From Anaerolineales bacterium (GTDB taxonomy: Bacteria; Chloroflexota; Anaerolineae; Anaerolineales; VGOW01): 5,731 nt of DNA. Positions 5,117 through 5,731 of the stretch are shown piece by piece. The notes beneath the pieces are model-generated. The model ran no database searches, was not told where the DNA came from, and was given only the letters and a program-made list of their open reading frames with translations. Position numbers and translations under genes: made by a program. Every line of letters begins with the position of its first letter. Positions within the stretch are counted from its first letter, which is position 1. The DNA is taken from positions 1-5,731 of the forward strand of contig CAKKQG010000424.1 of assembly GCA_919901875.1 (NCBI GenBank), written 5' to 3'.

Positions 5117-5619
5117 CAAATTGCCTCAGGTGCAACAAGAAATTGCATCGCCCGTCTGCGTTCTTTCAAAATGACAGCGAGCATGACAGTGATGCCGATC
5201 AGATTCGAGATCAAGCCAAGGATCATGAAGGGGATTTTCCAATTGGCGAGGAATGTCGCCGCCGCTGTGAGACCGATAAGGGGCAAGGCATCGGCGATGT
5301 GATGGACACAGCAAGCGACCATGGCGAAAGTAGAAACGCCGCCACTTGCGGCGGTTGTCGCGCCACCTGCCGGGACACTCAACGGCATGTGCCAACCTTT
5401 TCTCAACAGCGTATACAGACCGACTTGGATGCCGAAGCCGATCATGATCGGGATGACGAAAATTTTATCTTCCCAAAATAAGCTCAGCGCGTGCTTGGGC
5501 GATTCGGCGAGTGAGACGATGCCGAGATAAACGCCCATCAACATGACCGCGCCCATTAGCCCGGCGCCAATTGGAAAGGCGATTCGTTGAAGCTGAATAG
5601 ACAGGATCGGTACCCTCAT
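5116..5619 (-). CDS. Polytopic membrane protein with CCVHH motif, function unknown
   Basis: 167 residues, four probable membrane segments (about 13-37, 50-73, 95-125 and 129-152) and a short basic C-terminal tail (KERRR). The striking element is at 93-119: GGVSTFAMVACCVHHIADALPLIG, with adjacent Cys103-Cys104 and His106-His107 in the third segment, followed by D110 and P113. A Cys-Cys/His-His cluster inside a membrane helix is typical of metal-handling proteins (compare the vicinal cysteines of MerT/MerC-like carriers, an analogy only). GIQVGLYTLLRKG (63-75) is a second conserved-looking loop. I do not know a characterised member. It is the first gene after a terminator and probably the head of the operon. 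Its TGA overlaps the lipoprotein ATG by one base (TGATG). The start at ATG 5619 has no good ribosome site, so a leaderless transcript or a different start is possible. Confidence 0.83.
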   Translation of the reverse strand: MRVPILSIQLQRIAFPIGAGLMGAVMLMGVYLGIVSLAESPKHALSLFWEDKIFVIPIMIGFGIQVGLYTLLRKGWHMPLSVPAGGATTAASGGVSTFAMVACCVHHIADALPLIGLTAAATFLANWKIPFMILGLISNLIGITVMLAVILKERRRAMQFLVAPEAI

Positions 5620-5627
5620 ACAAATTC

Positions 5628-5633
5628 ATCTTA
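5628..5633 (-). promoter_or_regulatory. Possible -10 box of the operon (TAAGAT)
   Basis: TAAGAT on the minus strand ends eight bases before the ATG at 5619. The gene has no Shine-Dalgarno sequence and a terminator lies just upstream, so a promoter must lie in about 5620-5711. This box would give a leaderless or nearly leaderless mRNA. No convincing -35 partner is seen, so the call is weak. Confidence 0.2.
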
Positions 5634-5700
5634 TCGTTTTGTCGCAGCCTCTGGCTAGCGCGAAGTGGCGTAATGCGATGTAAGCCATTCGGCGTATAGG

Positions 5701-5731
5701 GGAAAAGAAAGACCACGCACGAAGGCGTGGT
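5701..5731 (-). terminator. Intrinsic terminator of an upstream minus-strand gene
   Basis: On the minus strand a perfect 7-bp stem, ACCACGC/GCGTGGT (5731-5725 with 5718-5712), closes a six-base CTTCGT loop and is followed at once by CTTTCTTTTCC (5711-5701). A stem with a T-rich tail is the form of a Rho-independent terminator. It should stop transcription from a gene to the right of the window and so marks the 5' boundary of the eight-gene cluster. The stem could extend beyond the window. Confidence 0.7.

Noticed and set aside
5465..5716. Minus-strand open frame of 83 codons crossing the operon leader
   Set aside because: It overlaps the CCVHH gene in another frame, begins inside the terminator stem, has no domain-like composition and is rich in Arg/Gln. 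It is a chance frame.

Overview
This window comes from a bacterium and carries eight genes, all on the minus strand, so transcription runs from high to low coordinates. No RNA gene, CRISPR array or transposase gene is visible. Moderate GC content, the combination of CcmF/CcmH heme-lyase genes with CcdA and a TlpA/ResA thioredoxin, and the style of the accessory genes and dispersed palindromes remind me of an uncultured Chloroflexota (Anaerolineae-like) genome. The taxonomy is inference, not something the sequence proves.

Layout in transcription order. An intrinsic terminator at the right edge (5712-5731) closes an upstream gene outside the window. Then come a small polytopic membrane protein with a CCVHH motif (5116-5619), a lipoprotein (4619-5116, TGATG overlap), a membrane-anchored protein of unknown function (4085-4594) and an 86-residue DUF2933-like protein with a His-rich tail (3781-4041). 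These are followed by ccdA (3051-3773), a tlpA/resA-type thioredoxin (2336-2917), ccmF (111-2186) and the 5' end of a ccmH-type gene (1-101, running off the left edge). Most junctions are 0-45 nt. The two exceptions, on either side of tlpA, are each filled by a palindromic repeat.

Functionally the left half is a cytochrome c maturation block. CcdA passes electrons from the cytoplasm across the membrane to the thioredoxin, which keeps the apocytochrome CXXCH cysteines reduced. CcmF and CcmH then attach heme. ccmABCDE are not in the window. The right half is four little-characterised envelope proteins with Cys/His-rich features. Their tight linkage to ccdA suggests a metal (perhaps copper) or redox accessory module, but this is inference.

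The strongest discovery is a 132-bp MITE-like element at 2919-3050. It has 13-bp terminal inverted repeats (12 of 13 matching) and a 5-bp target duplication (TCATA). It landed exactly in an ancestral ATGA stop/start overlap between ccdA and tlpA. The duplicated TATGA leaves both the ccdA stop codon and the tlpA start codon intact. The second palindrome (2218-2334) lies between tlpA and ccmF and has a GTCATTGCGAG/GCAATCTC core of a kind that recurs in many bacterial genomes.
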